Positions 1 to 6,225 of a stretch of DNA of 23,037 nucleotides are shown here, piece by piece. The stretch spans positions 1 to 23,037 of the IMG/VR virus record IMGVR_UViG_3300021185_001486, one strand, 5' to 3'. The notes below the pieces were generated by a model that saw nothing but the letters and a program-made list of their open reading frames with translations, was not told the DNA's origin and ran no database searches. A program made the translations under genes and the position numbers. This DNA is from a virus. Positions within the stretch are counted from its first letter, which is position 1, and every line of letters begins with the position of its first letter.

Positions 1-2
1 TG

Positions 3-536
3 GTCTATAGCTGGGTAACTGAGGCAGCGGTAGAAAGGCGCCAAGGTAAAACGGGTGCCGACTATAATAAATTTATAGGTAAAGGCGAGCTAACGGTAAC
101 ACCGGGTAACGTAACGGACTATAAATATATTAGCGAGGCTATTTACGAAGCTGCGGAGATGTTCAATATAAAGGCGATCGCTTACGATAGATGGAACTCT
201 AGCAGTTTAATAGCGGAGCTTGCAGAGGAGGGCCTACCGGTAGAGCCATACGGCCAAGGCTTCGCTAGTATGAGCCCAGCGGTTAAGCAGTTAGAGATAT
301 GGATAAGGAGCAACCAAATAGCCCACACGGGTAGCAACCTGCTAAGGTGGTGCGTAAGTAACGTGCAAGCTAAAACGGATCCGGCAGGAAATTTAAAGTT
401 TGATAAAAGCAAAAGCTCCGATAAGATCGACGTCGCGCAAGCTTGGGCCATTGCGGTAGGTATATGGCTTACGAAGCATAGGAGCGACGATAACGACGGC
501 AGTATATACGAAGACCGCGACCTTATTATACTGTAA
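3..536 (+). CDS. terL: Phage terminase large subunit, C-terminal part (5' truncated by window edge)
   Basis: This is the end of the packaging motor protein that translocates DNA into the capsid and cuts the concatemer. The reading frame is open from base 3, upstream of the first internal ATG at 159, so the gene begins outside the window and the ATPase half is not visible. What remains is the RNase H-like nuclease half. It has the pattern of the HK97-type terminase family (Terminase_1): 'AYDRW', a 'QGFASMSPAVKQLE' block, 'AHTGSNLLRW', and near the end 'KIDVAQAWAIAVG', whose Asp is the usual last metal-binding residue. The stop codon overlaps the ATG of the next small ORF by one base. The position just upstream of head genes fits standard late gene order. 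Confidence 0.9.
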   Translation, partial: VYSWVTEAAVERRQGKTGADYNKFIGKGELTVTPGNVTDYKYISEAIYEAAEMFNIKAIAYDRWNSSSLIAELAEEGLPVEPYGQGFASMSPAVKQLEIWIRSNQIAHTGSNLLRWCVSNVQAKTDPAGNLKFDKSKSSDKIDVAQAWAIAVGIWLTKHRSDDNDGSIYEDRDLIIL

Positions 537-709
537 TGACTGTAGAAGAAGCTAAAAAGCTAACTTTTTTTTTAATAGATAAAAATATTCACGCTTGGCC
601 CCAGCTCACTAGGGGCGGGGCCTGCGTAAATATTTTAGTAGAAGGTGAATGCTACCAGCTAAATAAAAATGAAAGTTTTTACGGGAAAGTTTGCATAAAT
701 AGAAAATAG
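536..709 (+). CDS. Small hypothetical protein (57 aa)
   Basis: A 57-residue ORF starts at the ATG that overlaps the terminase stop by one base (TAATG), a junction used repeatedly in this phage, so it is probably translated by coupling to the terminase. The sequence begins MTVEEAKKLT and ends KVCINRK. I see no signal peptide, membrane segment or known motif. It has two cysteines in the first two thirds (at about residues 30 and 39) and one near the end. Its 3' end overlaps the -33 element of the promoter that drives the next gene, so it closes the terminase transcript before the accessory island. The function is unknown. The one-base overlap and uninterrupted frame are the only support. Confidence 0.6.
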   Translation: MTVEEAKKLTFFLIDKNIHAWPQLTRGGACVNILVEGECYQLNKNESFYGKVCINRK

Positions 710-720
710 CCGTATATTTG
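690..720 (+). promoter_or_regulatory. Bacteroidota-type promoter (TTTG-N19-TATATTTG)
   Basis: TTTG at 690-693 and TATATTTG at 713-720 are separated by exactly 19 bases. This matches the -33 / -7 consensus described for the Bacteroidota primary sigma factor. The element is followed by a 37-base A-rich leader with a CAACAACAAC stretch and no Shine-Dalgarno, then the ATG at 758. The -33 half lies inside the end of the preceding ORF. Confidence 0.8.
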
Positions 721-757
721 AAGTGTCAAACAACAACAACTAAAAAACACTACAAAG

Positions 758-1135
758 ATGAGCACTAAAGTAAACTTCACTTCTTACGGCGTACAATTTA
801 AGAACATCGAAATTAACGGCGATACTTACGAGAAAGGCGTAAGCTACTACACAACTGGCCGCGGTCGTAATTCATTAGTAAAGCAATATGTAAAAGCTTT
901 ATACGGTGTTAAGTGTAGCGTAAATACAAACAGCTTCCGCAGTATAAATATAGATATTAAAGCAGAAGATATACCGGCAGACCTTCACGCCACAGCTAAA
1001 GCAGATCTTAAAAAAGTATTTTCTAGCGGTACTTATAACGCTATGGAAGATTACCACGACTACAAAGCTGTAGAGATTGAAAAGGAGCACGGTATAGACT
1101 GCTCAGTAAACTTTTTAAAAGTAAGCTTCGTATAA
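758..1135 (+). CDS. Hypothetical protein resembling LPD29-type polyvalent-protein domain (125 aa)
   Basis: A 125-residue soluble protein with its own promoter upstream and a strong terminator directly downstream, so it is an independent transcription unit. From memory of the family pattern, the stretch at residues 38-60 ('VKQYVKALYGVKCSVNTNSF') followed by 'INIDI', and later 'YNAMEDYHDYK', resembles large polyvalent protein-associated domain 29 (pattern roughly: helix, PGVKFSVRSS, strand, then FDGMxD). That domain occurs in phage and mobile-element proteins, and its function is unknown. No signal peptide or membrane segment is visible. The start is the first ATG after the promoter. It could instead be an unrelated small alpha/beta protein, because the match is by eye only. 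Confidence 0.75.
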   Translation: MSTKVNFTSYGVQFKNIEINGDTYEKGVSYYTTGRGRNSLVKQYVKALYGVKCSVNTNSFRSINIDIKAEDIPADLHATAKADLKKVFSSGTYNAMEDYHDYKAVEIEKEHGIDCSVNFLKVSFV

Positions 1136-1142
1136 ATAAGAG

Positions 1143-1163
1143 AGCCCCGGAAGGGGCTTTTTT
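1143..1163 (+). terminator. Rho-independent terminator
   Basis: A perfect 6-bp stem AGCCCC (1143-1148) / GGGGCT (1153-1158) with a GGAA tetraloop is followed by a run of T's ending at 1163. It sits 8 bases after the stop of the 758-1135 gene. It is nearly identical to the terminator at 1511-1532. Confidence 0.9.
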
Positions 1164-1202
1164 ATTACCCCTAAAAAATAAATGAAAATAAATACGTGTT
1201 TA

Positions 1203-1233
1203 TTTGCATAGATATAAAATAGCTGTATCTTTA
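1203..1233 (+). promoter_or_regulatory. Bacteroidota-type promoter (TTTG-N19-TATCTTTA)
   Basis: TTTG at 1203-1206 and TATCTTTA at 1226-1233 have a 19-base spacer, identical to the promoter at 690-720. The final G of the -7 element is replaced by A. A 31-base A-rich leader follows, and the ATG is at 1265. Confidence 0.75.
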
Positions 1234-1252
1234 CACCAGTAATAACAACAAA
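1230..1252 (+). repeat. Leader repeat, copy 1 (second copy at 1598-1620)
   Basis: Bases 1230-1252 are identical over 23 positions to bases 1598-1620. The repeat covers the end of the -7 element and the start of the 5' leader and contains CCAGTAATAACAACAAA. Shorter versions with the same CAACAACAA core occur in the leaders at 721-757 and 22652-22682. The conservation of leader and promoter together implies that the cassettes arose by duplication or share a regulatory need. Confidence 0.85.
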
Positions 1253-1264
1253 CACTACTACCAA

Positions 1265-1501
1265 ATGGAAATGCAAATAATACTAAATACAAAGGTTAGC
1301 CTAAAAGCAAACGGAGAGTACCACTACGAAGATGTTATATATACTTTTCACCAAGCTGGTAAATTTAGAAACTGGTACTGTATGTATAAAAGCCCTAAAA
1401 CCCACGATACAGTAGTAAGAGAATACAAAAGCGAAGCATCGGCTAAGGCAGCACAAAAAAGAATGCTTAAGCAGGGCGGCGTAGTAAGAGATCAGTACTA
1501 A
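1265..1501 (+). CDS. Small hypothetical protein in its own cassette (78 aa)
   Basis: A 78-residue basic protein, transcribed from its own promoter and closed by its own terminator. It begins MEMQIILNTK and has an N-terminal beta-rich part with 'GEYHYEDVIYTF' and 'WYCMYKS', then a lysine- and alanine-rich helix ('EASAKAAQKRMLKQ'). The layout (GEY, strands, W-x-x-Y, then a short helix) loosely recalls the GxY...GxxW..Y small proteins at 1631 and 22683. The identity is too low to claim common descent by eye. No catalytic motif, signal peptide or membrane segment is seen. The function is unknown; its position as an autonomous unit in the terminase-portal gap suggests an accessory role rather than a structural one. 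Confidence 0.75.
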   Translation: MEMQIILNTKVSLKANGEYHYEDVIYTFHQAGKFRNWYCMYKSPKTHDTVVREYKSEASAKAAQKRMLKQGGVVRDQY

Positions 1502-1510
1502 GAATAAGAG

Positions 1511-1532
1511 AGCCCCAGCCGGGGCTTTTTTT
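1511..1532 (+). terminator. Rho-independent terminator
   Basis: A stem AGCCCC (1511-1516) / GGGGCT (1521-1526) with loop AGCC is followed by seven T's. The preceding bases (AATAAGAGAGCCCC) are the same as those before the terminator at 1143, so the two terminators are near copies. Confidence 0.9.
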
Positions 1533-1570
1533 ATGCCCTAAAAATAAATATGAAAAAAAACCGCATTTTA

Positions 1571-1601
1571 TTTGCAGGGGAAAGAAAAGGCCGTATATTT
1601 A
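1571..1601 (+). promoter_or_regulatory. Bacteroidota-type promoter (TTTG-N19-TATATTTA)
   Basis: TTTG at 1571-1574 and TATATTTA at 1594-1601 again have a 19-base spacer. This is the third promoter of the same form within 900 bases. It is followed by the second copy of the 23-base leader repeat (1598-1620) and the ATG at 1631. Because the promoter lies inside the longest open frame from 1550, it argues against the 1550 start. Confidence 0.75.
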
Positions 1602-1630
1602 CACCAGTAATAACAACAAAGGCAAACAAG

Positions 1631-1810
1631 ATGACTACTACTAAACTAAGAAAAGGCGAATACACAGCGACGGTAAACGGTAAAACCTATAAAATCGAGC
1701 ACGATAACTTTGAAGGAGATAACGGCTGGAACCTTTATAACGAGGACTACGAATGGTGCGGCAGCGCTGACACTAAAAAGAAACTAGTACAAGCGTTAAA
1801 AAATTTATAA
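1631..1810 (+). CDS. Small hypothetical protein, MTTT family copy A (59 aa)
   Basis: A 59-residue protein starting MTTTKLRKGEY, with 'YKIEHDNFEGDNGWNLY' in the middle and a C-terminal lysine-rich helix. I chose the ATG at 1631 instead of the in-frame ATG at 1550 for two reasons. The promoter and conserved leader lie between them, and the start then aligns with the paralogue at 22683-22913 (MTTTRICRGVY, EGDCVWQIY). Shared features are MTTT, a Gly-x-Tyr, a central 'I..., EGD, W, Y' block and a helical tail, which suggests a compact beta-sheet plus helix fold. The function is unknown. The stop overlaps the next ATG by one base, and no terminator follows, so this promoter probably drives the following chain of small genes and perhaps the portal. 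Confidence 0.75.
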   Translation: MTTTKLRKGEYTATVNGKTYKIEHDNFEGDNGWNLYNEDYEWCGSADTKKKLVQALKNL

Positions 1811-2013
1811 TGCAAGACTGGCAAAAGCAGATACTATATAAAGAGCGCTTTATGAAAATTAAAAGAGTAATACAATACGCCGGCGCTGAGATCTTAGAGA
1901 CCCAGCCCGGCTTATTTACCGCCCTCCCGAATACCCCGAGCTTCTACGGAAGCCGCAAGTTTAACAGCTTAGAAAAAGCTAAATTTTATTTAAAGCAATG
2001 GCAAAGAAAGTAA
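1810..2013 (+). CDS. Small hypothetical protein (67 aa)
   Basis: This basic protein of 67 residues starts at the ATG overlapping the previous stop by one base. An alternative in-frame start at 1852 would give MKIKRVIQYAGAEI and 53 residues, which looks like a cleaner domain start. The body has 'GSRKFNSLEKAKFYLKQWQRK' spread over the last third, a pattern of short strands followed by an amphipathic basic helix. No membrane segment or known motif is visible. It is the second gene in a run of five tiny overlapping ORFs expressed from the promoter at 1571. Confidence 0.6.
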   Translation: MQDWQKQILYKERFMKIKRVIQYAGAEILETQPGLFTALPNTPSFYGSRKFNSLEKAKFYLKQWQRK

Positions 2014-2147
2014 TGACCCCCGAAGATAGAGAGCACCGTAATATAGCTTTAGCGCTTGGCGCTGGCTTGTTAGGCTTTCCAGTATTAACCTTAGTATTTA
2101 AGCTGTTTGCTTTTGTACAGTTTATAGCTTTTGGTTATGTTAGCTAA
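2013..2147 (+). CDS. Small membrane protein (44 aa)
   Basis: Begins at an ATG overlapping the previous stop by one base (MTPEDREHRN) and is then almost entirely hydrophobic from about residue 10 to the end, enough for one or two short membrane helices. An alternative start at 1998 adds five residues (MAKKV). There is no recognised motif. A small inner-membrane protein in a terminase-portal accessory island could act in host takeover or superinfection exclusion, but this is only inferred from size and location. It overlaps the next ORF by 11 bases. Confidence 0.55.
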   Translation: MTPEDREHRNIALALGAGLLGFPVLTLVFKLFAFVQFIAFGYVS

Positions 2148-2280
2148 TGATATAGAGTACTATTGCCAAAGCTGCGGAACGTATACCGCCAGCTTAAGTA
2201 ATATAACTGCGCTGCAAATTTGCGACCCCTGCGCCGCAGGATCCGAACAAGAACAAGAAGAGACCATTTTATTTATATGA
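2137..2280 (+). CDS. Zinc-ribbon-like microprotein (47 aa)
   Basis: A 47-residue ORF with two CxxC pairs: 'YCQSCGTY' near residue 10 and 'ICDPCAAG' near residue 29, about 18 residues apart. This is the classic layout of a four-cysteine zinc ribbon. The tail is acidic (EQEQEE) and ends TILFI. It starts within the end of the membrane-protein gene (11-base overlap), and its TGA overlaps the next ATG as ATGA. Small phage zinc ribbons usually bind host transcription or DNA-modifying proteins or nucleic acid; which one applies here cannot be read from sequence. The paired cysteines and the ATGA junction make it a plausible real gene despite its size. Confidence 0.65.
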   Translation: MLANDIEYYCQSCGTYTASLSNITALQICDPCAAGSEQEQEETILFI

Positions 2281-2453
2281 GAATTATTTTAGTAGAGCAT
2301 AAGAGCTCTAGAAAGGTAGAAGGGTATAGAACCCTTACCAAAGCCTGCAAGGCCTTAGACATCAACTACAGTACTATTACTAAGATTATAAACGGTAACT
2401 GCAACTACTACGAAAACGAAAAGCTAAAGCTTACGCGCCTACCTATACAATAA
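2277..2453 (+). CDS. Small HTH / NUMOD1-like DNA-binding protein (58 aa)
   Basis: The ORF is open upstream to 2220, but the ATG at 2277, which overlaps the preceding TGA, is the likely start and gives MRIILVEHKS. Residues about 15-45 read 'RTLTKACKALDINYSTITKIINGN', the pattern of a short helix-turn-helix seen in NUMOD1-type repeats: (T/S)-L-x-K-A-x-K-x-L-[GD]-[IL]-x-x-x-T-[IV]-x-x-[IA]-[IL]-x-G. Such modules bind DNA, either as regulators or as parts of homing endonucleases; here it stands alone with no nuclease domain. It is the last gene before the portal and could regulate the island or the late promoter. The assignment is by motif reading only. Confidence 0.7.
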   Translation: MRIILVEHKSSRKVEGYRTLTKACKALDINYSTITKIINGNCNYYENEKLKLTRLPIQ

Positions 2454-2490
2454 AAAAGCTAAGTAAGCAAGGAAATAAAAAAGTTTTTTG

Positions 2491-2498
2491 TATATTTG
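2491..2498 (+). promoter_or_regulatory. Possible promoter -7 element before the portal gene
   Basis: TATATTTG matches the -7 consensus exactly and lies 22 bases before the portal start. No TTTG is found at the expected 19-base spacing upstream; a T-rich run ending TTTTTTG is immediately adjacent instead. If active, the leader would be very short. It could allow head genes to be expressed separately from the island. Confidence 0.4.
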
Positions 2499-2520
2499 CC
2501 TAAAGTATATACTCTAGGCT

Positions 2521-3741
2521 TTGGCAGAAAATAACAATAGCGGGCTATTTGCTCGCCTTTTTAGAAGCTCCCCCGAAAACCCCAGTACGAGTTTAAGTAA
2601 CCCGGCTGCGTGGCTTACGGGGCTTTTTGGTACTAGTAAGACGGGAGTACAAGTAAGCGAAGATAACGCGCTTACTTTTAGCGCTGTTTATGCAGCCGTA
2701 AGGATCATTAGCGAAACTATAGCTAGTATACCTTTAAACGTCTACCAAGCGGACGGGGAAACCCGCGTAAAAGCTGTAGGCCATCCAGTACAAGACTTAC
2801 TAGCGAAAGCACCTAATAGCGTAAGCTCTACCTTTACCTTCCGCGAGGCTATGGCCTCTAATTTGGTTTTGCACGGTAACGCCTACGCTAAGATAGAGAT
2901 GAACGCAGCAGGACGTCCTACGGCGCTTATACCTTTGAACCCTATGAAGGTCGAGGTAAAAGTAGTAGACGGCGAGAAGGTCTACGTATTCGATGAAAAG
3001 CACACGTACCTAGATTATGAGATGCTCCACTTTGTAGGGCTAAGCTTTAACGGTTTAGTAGGAAAGAGCCCGCTTTCAATGGCACGCGAAGCCGTAGCTA
3101 TTGGCCTAGCGGCCCAAGAGTACGGCGCGCGTTTCTATTCTAACGGTGCGAACGCCGGCGGAGTTATTACAGCTCCTGGCCGATTAAATACTGAAGTAGT
3201 TAAAAGGCTACGCGAAAGCTGGAACCGTGCCCAATCGGGTTTAAGCTCTAGCCACTCTACGGCGATACTCGAGGAGGGTATGAAGTACGAGAAAATCGGA
3301 CTAGATCCGGAGGCGGCCCAGTTCTTACAGTCTCGTAAATTCCAAGTAAACGAAATAGCTAGAATCTTTAGAATACCTCCGAGCTACTTAGCAGACCTAG
3401 AGAATAGCTCTACGCGTGCTAATACGGAACAGCAGGCTATACAGTTCGTTAGGGACTGTATAACGCCTTACGTCCGCCGTATGGAGGTAGAGCTAAACCG
3501 TAAGCTATTTAGAGAAGACGAGCCCAACCTTTACGCTTACTTCACTATGGAGGGGCTAATGAGGGGAGACCAAAAGGCTAGATATGAAGCTTACGCCGTG
3601 GCGCGTAACTGGGGCTGGCTTTCGGTAAACGATATTAGAGACCTAGAGAACCTTAACCCGGTAGAGGGTGGGGACATTTACCTACAGCCTCTTAATATGC
3701 AGAGAGCAGGCGAAGACGACACTAACGTAGACGTCGACTAA
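2521..3741 (+). CDS. Portal protein, HK97 family
   Basis: The dodecameric portal forms the vertex ring through which DNA enters the head and to which the tail attaches. The protein has 406 residues, a normal length. It shows the family pattern: 'LFARLF' at the N terminus, 'ALTFSAVYAAVRIISETIASIPLNVY', then 'VLHGNAYAKIEMN', 'PLNPMKVEV', 'GKSPLSMAREAV', 'IFRIPPSYLADL', and 'TEQQAIQFVRDCITPYVRRME' near residue 300. An in-frame TAG at 2515-2517 directly precedes the TTG at 2521, and there is no usable ATG near the conserved N terminus, so a TTG start is the best choice. The stop shares one base with the ATG of the protease. Ile is encoded by ATA in 9 of 17 cases, the typical habit of this phage. 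Confidence 0.95.
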   Translation: MAENNNSGLFARLFRSSPENPSTSLSNPAAWLTGLFGTSKTGVQVSEDNALTFSAVYAAVRIISETIASIPLNVYQADGETRVKAVGHPVQDLLAKAPNSVSSTFTFREAMASNLVLHGNAYAKIEMNAAGRPTALIPLNPMKVEVKVVDGEKVYVFDEKHTYLDYEMLHFVGLSFNGLVGKSPLSMAREAVAIGLAAQEYGARFYSNGANAGGVITAPGRLNTEVVKRLRESWNRAQSGLSSSHSTAILEEGMKYEKIGLDPEAAQFLQSRKFQVNEIARIFRIPPSYLADLENSSTRANTEQQAIQFVRDCITPYVRRMEVELNRKLFREDEPNLYAYFTMEGLMRGDQKARYEAYAVARNWGWLSVNDIRDLENLNPVEGGDIYLQPLNMQRAGEDDTNVDVD

Positions 3742-5030
3742 TGCCCTGGACTGACTACCCACAAGCTGCAACGGATCACGCTAAGCGAGCGTTAAAGATT
3801 CGCGAGGAAGAAGGTACCGACTGCGGCACGCCGGTAGGCTGGGAATCCGCTAGGATCTTAGCCAATAAAGAGGCAGTAACTGAGCAGCGCCTACCCCGTA
3901 TTTATAGCTTCCTAAGTAGAGCTAAGACTTACGACCAGGGCAGCTTTAAAGACGAGGACGGTAAGCAGATCTGCGGAAGTATAATGTACGCGGCCTGGGG
4001 TGGTGATGAAATGCACCGCTGGGCGGAAAGAACCTTAGAGAATATGGAAGAAGAAAAAAGCCTGCGCCACATTAAAAGCGTAGAAGAAACAGCTACCGAG
4101 ATAATTATAACCTACGGCAAAGCTGAGGAAGTAGAAGAGGCTGGCTACGATAAAGAAGACGACCGCGCAGCGGCAGGATCTTTAAGCGTAGGGGACTTCG
4201 TGAGCTGGGACAGCTCCGGCGGTAGAAGCCAAGGCGTAGTAAAAGAGATTACTACGGACGGCCAAATAGAAGCAGACAGCGGCTTTAAAGTAAACGGCAC
4301 GGCAGAAGATCCAGCGGCCCTTATTAGCGTTTACGATTACGATAGCGAAGAGGGCGCTTTTATGGAGCGTAAACCGCCTTTAAGAGTAGCGCACTTATTC
4401 AGCACCTTAACAAAGGTAAACGGTGCAGAGGTACGCAGCCTTAACGAAATAGTAGAGCAGAGAGCTTACGACGGGGAAATAAAAGCAGCTGAAGAAAGCC
4501 GCACCGTAGAAGGCTACGCTAGCGTCTTTAATTCAATGAGTGAAGACCTAGGCTTTAGAGAGGTTATACTACCCGGAGCTTTTAGGGACGTGTTAGATAA
4601 CGACGTAAGAGCATTATATAACCACGATAGTAACTATTTACTAGCGCGCACAACTTCGGGAACCCTAGAGCTTAAGGAAGACGACAAAGGACTTTATTAC
4701 CGTTTCGAGATGCCTAACACCTCTTACGGTAACGATATGCTAGAGCTATTTAGACGCGGCGACTTAACGCAGTCTAGCTTTGGCTTTACAGTAGAGAAGG
4801 ATAACTGGCGTATGGAAGACGGCCAGCAAGTAAGATACATAGAGAGGGTAGGCTCTTTATTCGATGTAAGCCCGGTAGTTTACCCGGCGTACAGTCAAGC
4901 CTCTAGCGGACTACGCAGCGCAGAGCCGAAAGGCGAAAGCGAAGCGGAGGAAGCAAGAGAGACCCCTACCGAGGAATTAAATTATAATTTACACAACGCT
5001 TTAATTAAACTAGCTAAAGATGAATGCTAA
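3741..5030 (+). CDS. Prohead protease fusion: N-terminal phage-head domain, Tudor-like domain, HK97 U35 protease
   Basis: A 429-residue three-part protein. Residues 1-105 match a conserved domain of unknown function found on phage head and polyvalent proteins ('AKRALKIREEEG...CGTPVGWESARILA...YAAWGGDEMHRWAER'). Residues 145-200 resemble the Hva1/DUF2945 Tudor-like fold ('VGDFVSWDSSGGRSQGVVKEI...EDPAALISVY'). Residues 250-395 are the HK97-type prohead protease (peptidase family U35): 'EGYASVF', 'VILPGAF', 'LYNHD' (probable catalytic His295), 'QSSFGF' (probable catalytic Ser345 or 346) and 'SPVVYPAY'. The protease cleaves the scaffolding delta domain of the capsid protein during maturation. Typical stand-alone proteases are about 200 residues, so the first 240 residues are extra. 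It overlaps the portal by 1 base and the capsid gene by 11. Confidence 0.92.
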   Translation: MPWTDYPQAATDHAKRALKIREEEGTDCGTPVGWESARILANKEAVTEQRLPRIYSFLSRAKTYDQGSFKDEDGKQICGSIMYAAWGGDEMHRWAERTLENMEEEKSLRHIKSVEETATEIIITYGKAEEVEEAGYDKEDDRAAAGSLSVGDFVSWDSSGGRSQGVVKEITTDGQIEADSGFKVNGTAEDPAALISVYDYDSEEGAFMERKPPLRVAHLFSTLTKVNGAEVRSLNEIVEQRAYDGEIKAAEESRTVEGYASVFNSMSEDLGFREVILPGAFRDVLDNDVRALYNHDSNYLLARTTSGTLELKEDDKGLYYRFEMPNTSYGNDMLELFRRGDLTQSSFGFTVEKDNWRMEDGQQVRYIERVGSLFDVSPVVYPAYSQASSGLRSAEPKGESEAEEARETPTEELNYNLHNALIKLAKDEC

Positions 5031-6225
5031 ACAAATGCGCGAAAAGCGCGGCGCTCTAGTAGAGCAAATGCAGGGAATGGTAGCAGCTGCAAAAGCTGAA
5101 GACCGTAACCTATCTAACGAGGAAAACGAAAAATTTGATGCAATCTCTAACGAAGTAGACGAGCTCCGCTCTGCTGCTGCTCGTATCGAGCGCTCGGAAG
5201 AATTGAAGAAAGAAATGGCTGCTAAAGCTGAGGTACGCGACAACGCACCTGCTGCTAAAGTAGAAGCTCGCGACGCGTTTAACGCTTACTTACGTAAGGG
5301 TATGAACGGTATTAATTCAGCAGAGGCTCGCGCACTCGCTGAGTTACGCGGATCCGATACGCAAATCACCACAAACGACGGGCTCGGGGGCTTCCTTGTA
5401 CCGGAAAACTGGAGCGACTTCGTAAGCGCTACTGAGTTATTTAAGTCGGACATCGAGCAAGTAGCTACAGTTATTCGCACGGCTAACGGTCAGCACTTCA
5501 ATTTACCTGCCAACGATGACACGGCCGTAGTCGCCGCTATCTTAGGGGAGGGCACAGCTGAGAGCGTTTCGGATATGACCTTTACTAACGTGAAGTTCGA
5601 GCCGTTTACTTACTCTTCTAAAATTGTAAAAGTATCTAACCAATTGATTAGCGATAACGCTTTTGATTTGGGCAGCTTCGTAGGTGGCCAATTAGCTAAC
5701 CGTTTGAAGCGTGGTATTAACGCGCACCTAACTACTGGTGATGCTTCTAGCAAGCCGCAGGGTATTGTAACGGGTTCTACTGCTGGTAAAACTGCTGCTT
5801 CTGCTACAGCTGTAACAGTTAGCGAAGTAATGGACTTATTCTACTCAGTAGATGCTTCTTACCGTAACGCTCCTGGCGCTGCGTTTATGATGAATTCTGC
5901 AACCGCCAAAGCTGTGAGAGTCCTAGGTTTCGGGAGCTCAAACGATTTTCCCGCCTATGTGCCAGGGATGACCGTAGGAGAGCCGGATATGTTATTCGGT
6001 AAGCCGGTATACATTAACGAAGATATGGACGGTATCGCTACTGGTAACAAGTCTATTATCTTTGGTGATCTTAAGCAGTACTACGTTCACGAAGCGGGCG
6101 GCGTACAGTTACTACGTCTTTCTGAGCGTTTCGCAGATGCCCTCTCGACGGGCTACATCGCCTATCGCCGTGTAGACGGTAACGTACTACAAGGCTCAGC
6201 GATTAAGCACTTAGTACAAGCGTAA
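5020..6225 (+). CDS. Major capsid protein, HK97 fold
   Basis: This is the main shell protein, 401 residues long. Residues 1-75 form a charged, alanine-rich coiled coil (MREKRGALVEQM, ...ELKKEMAAKAE), the scaffolding delta domain expected to be removed by the adjacent protease. The mature part starts near 'DAFNAYLRKG' (about residue 85) and carries the Phage_capsid pattern: 'GGFLVPENWSDFV', 'VSNQLISDNAFDLGSFV', 'FMMNSATAKAVRVL', 'LFGKPVYINEDM', 'IIFGDLKQYYV', 'TGYIAYRRVDGNVL'. Codon use is clearly optimised: none of its 17 Ile codons is ATA, compared with 9 of 17 in the portal. That fits a gene needed in very high amounts. Translation is probably coupled to the protease through the 11-base overlap. 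Confidence 0.96.
   Translation: MNAKQMREKRGALVEQMQGMVAAAKAEDRNLSNEENEKFDAISNEVDELRSAAARIERSEELKKEMAAKAEVRDNAPAAKVEARDAFNAYLRKGMNGINSAEARALAELRGSDTQITTNDGLGGFLVPENWSDFVSATELFKSDIEQVATVIRTANGQHFNLPANDDTAVVAAILGEGTAESVSDMTFTNVKFEPFTYSSKIVKVSNQLISDNAFDLGSFVGGQLANRLKRGINAHLTTGDASSKPQGIVTGSTAGKTAASATAVTVSEVMDLFYSVDASYRNAPGAAFMMNSATAKAVRVLGFGSSNDFPAYVPGMTVGEPDMLFGKPVYINEDMDGIATGNKSIIFGDLKQYYVHEAGGVQLLRLSERFADALSTGYIAYRRVDGNVLQGSAIKHLVQA

Noticed and set aside
1550-1630. Longer start (ATG 1550) for the MTTT copy A gene
   Set aside because: The extra 27 codons run through the promoter and the conserved leader repeat, and the paralogue at 22683 begins at the equivalent of 1631.
2220-2276. TTG start at 2220 for the HTH-like gene
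   Set aside because: It would be out of frame inside the zinc-ribbon ORF and gives an Arg-rich head; the ATG at 2277 forms a clean ATGA junction.
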